This document shows, one piece after another, positions 14,377 through 16,367 of a stretch of DNA of 16,367 bases. The DNA comes from Clostridiales bacterium. GTDB lineage: Bacteria; Bacillota; Clostridia; Oscillospirales; Ruminococcaceae. The notes below the pieces were generated by a model. It worked only from the letters and a program-made list of their open reading frames with translations. It searched no databases and was not told the origin of the DNA. Location: NCBI GenBank assembly GCA_029007575.1, contig JAQXIB010000007.1:1-16367 (forward strand), read 5' to 3'. Each line of letters starts with the position of its first letter. The first letter of the stretch is position 1. A program made the translations under genes and the position numbers.

Positions 14377-15135
14377 ATGGCTTTATTAGAAGTAAAAAAT
14401 CTGGGTATATCGTTCGGCGGTCTGCGGGCGGTTGACGATTTTAATGTTTCAATTGAAAAAGGACAGCTTTATGGTTTGATCGGACCGAACGGCGCCGGGA
14501 AAACGACGGTGTTTAACCTGCTGACAGGGGTATATAAGCCGACCAATGGCTCTTTTTCACTAGACGGCGTCAACCTTACCGGAAAAAATCCGATTCAGAT
14601 CAACAAGGCCGGAATCGCCCGTACGTTCCAGAATATTCGTCTGTTTAAAAATATGTCGGTCATTGATAATGTAAAAATCGGATTGCACAATGAGAAAAAA
14701 TACTCCGCTTTGGAGGGCATCCTGCGGTTGCCCCGTTACTTTAAAGAAGAAGCAGAGATGGATGCAAAAGCAATGGACCTGCTGAAAGTATTCGACTTGG
14801 ACGGAGAAGCGGATTATCTGGCTTGCAACCTGCCCTACGGCAAGCAAAGAAAGCTGGAGATTGCGCGGGCTCTTGCTACCGACCCGAAGCTGCTTTTGTT
14901 GGATGAACCGGCGGCGGGAATGAATCCGAACGAAACCGATGAGCTGATGCAGACAATTAAATTTGTCCGTACTCATTTTGATATTGCAATTTTGCTGATT
15001 GAGCATGATATGCGGTTGGTATCCGGCATTTGCGAAGCGATAACCGTTTTAAACTTCGGTACGGAATTGGCGCACGGTGCGACCGATATCGTTTTAAAGG
15101 ATCCGCGAGTCGTCACGGCTTATTTGGGAGAATAA
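14377..15135 (+). CDS. livG: Branched-chain amino acid ABC transporter ATP-binding protein LivG
   Basis: This 252-residue ATPase (from ATG 14377, MALLEVKNL) powers the LivHM pore. Walker A is GPNGAGKT (36-43), the Q-loop is FQNIRLF (Gln85), and the ABC signature is the LivG-typical LPYGKQRKLEIARAL (152-166). Walker B is LLLLDEPAAGMN (172-183) and the switch histidine is in IEHDM (His210). An in-frame TTG at 14356 would add seven residues (MPLRYDT); it has AAAGGAG 10 bases upstream, whereas the ATG has no close Shine-Dalgarno. Family N-termini favour the ATG. A GC-rich hairpin (14348-14365) lies between AAAGGAG and the ATG. It pairs with LivF as a heterodimer. Confidence 0.93.
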   Translation: MALLEVKNLGISFGGLRAVDDFNVSIEKGQLYGLIGPNGAGKTTVFNLLTGVYKPTNGSFSLDGVNLTGKNPIQINKAGIARTFQNIRLFKNMSVIDNVKIGLHNEKKYSALEGILRLPRYFKEEAEMDAKAMDLLKVFDLDGEADYLACNLPYGKQRKLEIARALATDPKLLLLDEPAAGMNPNETDELMQTIKFVRTHFDIAILLIEHDMRLVSGICEAITVLNFGTELAHGATDIVLKDPRVVTAYLGE

Positions 15136-15183
15136 CGGATCCGGTTTATGCCTGACAATGCGGCGAGAAAGGATTTTGAACAA

Positions 15184-15894
15184 ATGGCAATGCTTACAGT
15201 TACCGATTTACAGGTATATTATGGTGTGATACAAGCAATTAAAGGAATTTCATTTTCGGTGAATCAGGGAGAAGTCATTGCACTGATCGGTGCCAACGGC
15301 GCGGGAAAAACCACAACGCTCCACACCATTACCGGGTTGATTCAGCCGAAAGTCGGAAAAATCGAGTTTGAGGGGAAAGACATTACCAAAATGCCTGCAC
15401 ATAAAATCGTTTCACTCGGCATGGCGCATGTGCCGGAGGGACGGCGGATTTTTCAGCAGCTTACGGTATTGGACAACTTGAAACTCGGCGCGTATACCCG
15501 CAAGAACAAGAAAAATATTACAGATACGCTGGAAATGGTTTATCGGCGTTTTCCGCGTTTGGAAGAACGGAAAAAGCAGATCGCGGGTACGTTAAGCGGC
15601 GGCGAGCAGCAGATGCTGGCGATGGGACGCGCTTTGATGTCCGAACCGAAAATCATCGTGATGGATGAGCCCTCCATGGGCCTTTCTCCGTTGTTTGTTA
15701 CCGAAATTTTTGATATCATCCGAGAGATCAGCGAGGGTGGCACCACGGTTCTATTGGTGGAACAAAACGCAAAAAAAGCACTGTCCATTGCTGACCGAGC
15801 ATATGTACTGGAAACCGGAAAAATTGTACTTTCGGGAAATGCACAGGACCTCATGAATGACGATTCGGTTAAAAAAGCGTATTTGGGTGAATAA
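15184..15894 (+). CDS. livF: Branched-chain amino acid ABC transporter ATP-binding protein LivF
   Basis: This is the second ATPase of the importer, 236 residues from ATG 15184 (MAMLTVTDLQVYYG). Walker A is GANGAGKT (36-43), the signature is LSGGEQQMLAMGRAL (137-151), and Walker B is IIVMDEPSMGLSP (157-169). VPEGRRIF (83-90) is a LivF hallmark. The switch position is VEQN, with Gln replacing His, as usual in LivF. An upstream ATG at 15148 would add 12 residues but has no good ribosome binding site, whereas GAGAAAGGA (15165-15173) sits 10 bases before 15184. The length matches the family. It follows livG by 48 bases and ends the transporter set. Confidence 0.94.
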   Translation: MAMLTVTDLQVYYGVIQAIKGISFSVNQGEVIALIGANGAGKTTTLHTITGLIQPKVGKIEFEGKDITKMPAHKIVSLGMAHVPEGRRIFQQLTVLDNLKLGAYTRKNKKNITDTLEMVYRRFPRLEERKKQIAGTLSGGEQQMLAMGRALMSEPKIIVMDEPSMGLSPLFVTEIFDIIREISEGGTTVLLVEQNAKKALSIADRAYVLETGKIVLSGNAQDLMNDDSVKKAYLGE

Positions 15895-15938
15895 ACGCTC
15901 TCTCAAAAGGATAAAAATATACGGGGAGGTTTGGAAGA

Positions 15939-16367
15939 ATGGATCATTATGTAATTACGATTGCCAGGGGTTACGGCAGCGGCGGAAAAACCATCGGAAA
16001 GATGCTGTCTGAAAAACTGAACATTCCTTTTTATGACCGGGAATTGTTGCGCATGGCCTCTGATGACAGCGGGATACATGAACGCCTTTTCGGGCAGGCG
16101 GACGAACGGGTAAAGCCGGGACTGCGCAAACCTTTCGGCAAAGTGTATAAGGGGGAACTCCTTCCGCCCGAGAGTGATGATTTTGTTTCGGACGACAACC
16201 TGTTTAACTATCAAGCCAAGATCATCAAGGAGCTTGCAGATACACGCTCTTGTGTGATCGTGGGGCGGTGTGCTGATTTTATTTTGCAGGACAGACCGAA
16301 TGTGATCAAATTGTTTGTTCATGCTCCGTTTGATTCCTGTGTAAAAACAGTCATGGATATGTATTCC
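15939..16367 (+). CDS. Cytidylate kinase-like family protein, 3'-truncated by window end
   Basis: Translated directly, 143 codons run from ATG 15939 to the window edge with no stop. The protein begins MDHYVITIARGYGSGGKTIG. The P-loop is GYGSGGKT (residues 11-18), followed by LNIPFYDRELL, which in cytidylate-kinase-like proteins follows the nucleotide-binding loop. SCVIVGRCADFIL and VIKLFVHAP match the same family (Cytidylate_kin2). It is distinct from the canonical Cmk. Its physiological role is unclear; nucleotide phosphorylation is a family-level prediction. GGGGAGG (15923-15929) is a strong ribosome binding site 9 bases upstream. The 44-base gap after livF has no terminator, so it may be transcribed with the liv operon. 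Confidence 0.85.
   Translation, partial: MDHYVITIARGYGSGGKTIGKMLSEKLNIPFYDRELLRMASDDSGIHERLFGQADERVKPGLRKPFGKVYKGELLPPESDDFVSDDNLFNYQAKIIKELADTRSCVIVGRCADFILQDRPNVIKLFVHAPFDSCVKTVMDMYS

Noticed and set aside
1..16367. CRISPR arrays, tRNA or rRNA genes, transposases, phage genes
   Set aside because: No regularly spaced repeats, cloverleaf with acceptor end, rRNA core sequence or mobile-element protein was found on either strand.

Overview
The window looks like a chromosomal segment of an anaerobic Clostridia-type Firmicute (Oscillospirales/Eubacteriales-like). This is inferred from moderate GC in genes with AT-rich intergenic DNA, strong purine-rich ribosome binding sites, consensus sigma-A promoters, and the gene families present: RACE-type corrinoid activators, DUF1638, PocR/AraC regulators, LivKHMGF and clostridial OPT-PqqD pairs. 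Species cannot be fixed from the sequence. The window is ordinary chromosomal DNA: I see no rRNA, tRNA, CRISPR array, transposase, prophage or integrase gene.

Layout. (1) 1-843: the 3' part of an O-acetylhomoserine sulfhydrylase gene and its terminator. (2) 858-5436: a corrinoid methyl-transfer island. It has a leftward gene for an iron-sulfur/ASKHA corrinoid reductive activator, then rightward DUF1638, a PocR/AraC regulator and an MttC-type corrinoid protein closed by a strong terminator. No methyltransferase gene is present, so the partner enzymes must lie elsewhere. (3) 5447-5659: a 158-base near-palindrome that folds on paper as a gap-free four-way junction, followed by another terminator. 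(4) 5663-7706: a leftward DEAD-box RNA helicase with a DbpA-type RNA-binding domain. Its consensus promoter is followed by a leader of about 260 nt holding an intrinsic terminator and competing pairings. (5) 7857-10671: an OPT-family peptide/metal-chelate transporter, a PqqD-like protein and a small membrane-anchored protein. (6) 10823-15894: a complete branched-chain amino acid type ABC importer, livK-livH-livM-livG-livF, from a consensus promoter; a terminator-like hairpin and interleaved complementary segments separate livK from livHMGF. (7) 15939-end: the 5' part of a cytidylate-kinase-like gene.

How the parts work together. In the corrinoid island the activator would reductively return inactive Co(II) corrinoid to Co(I), the MttC-like protein would carry the methyl group, and the PocR/AraC protein, co-transcribed with it, would sense substrate or corrinoid status. 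The promoter of the regulator is overlaid by a perfect inverted repeat, suggesting autoregulation. The liv genes encode all five components of one importer: lipoprotein receptor, two permeases and two ATPases. The most interesting unexplained signals are non-coding: the four-way-junction palindrome (5447-5604), the helicase leader (7409-7671) and the livK-livH spacer (12133-12350).
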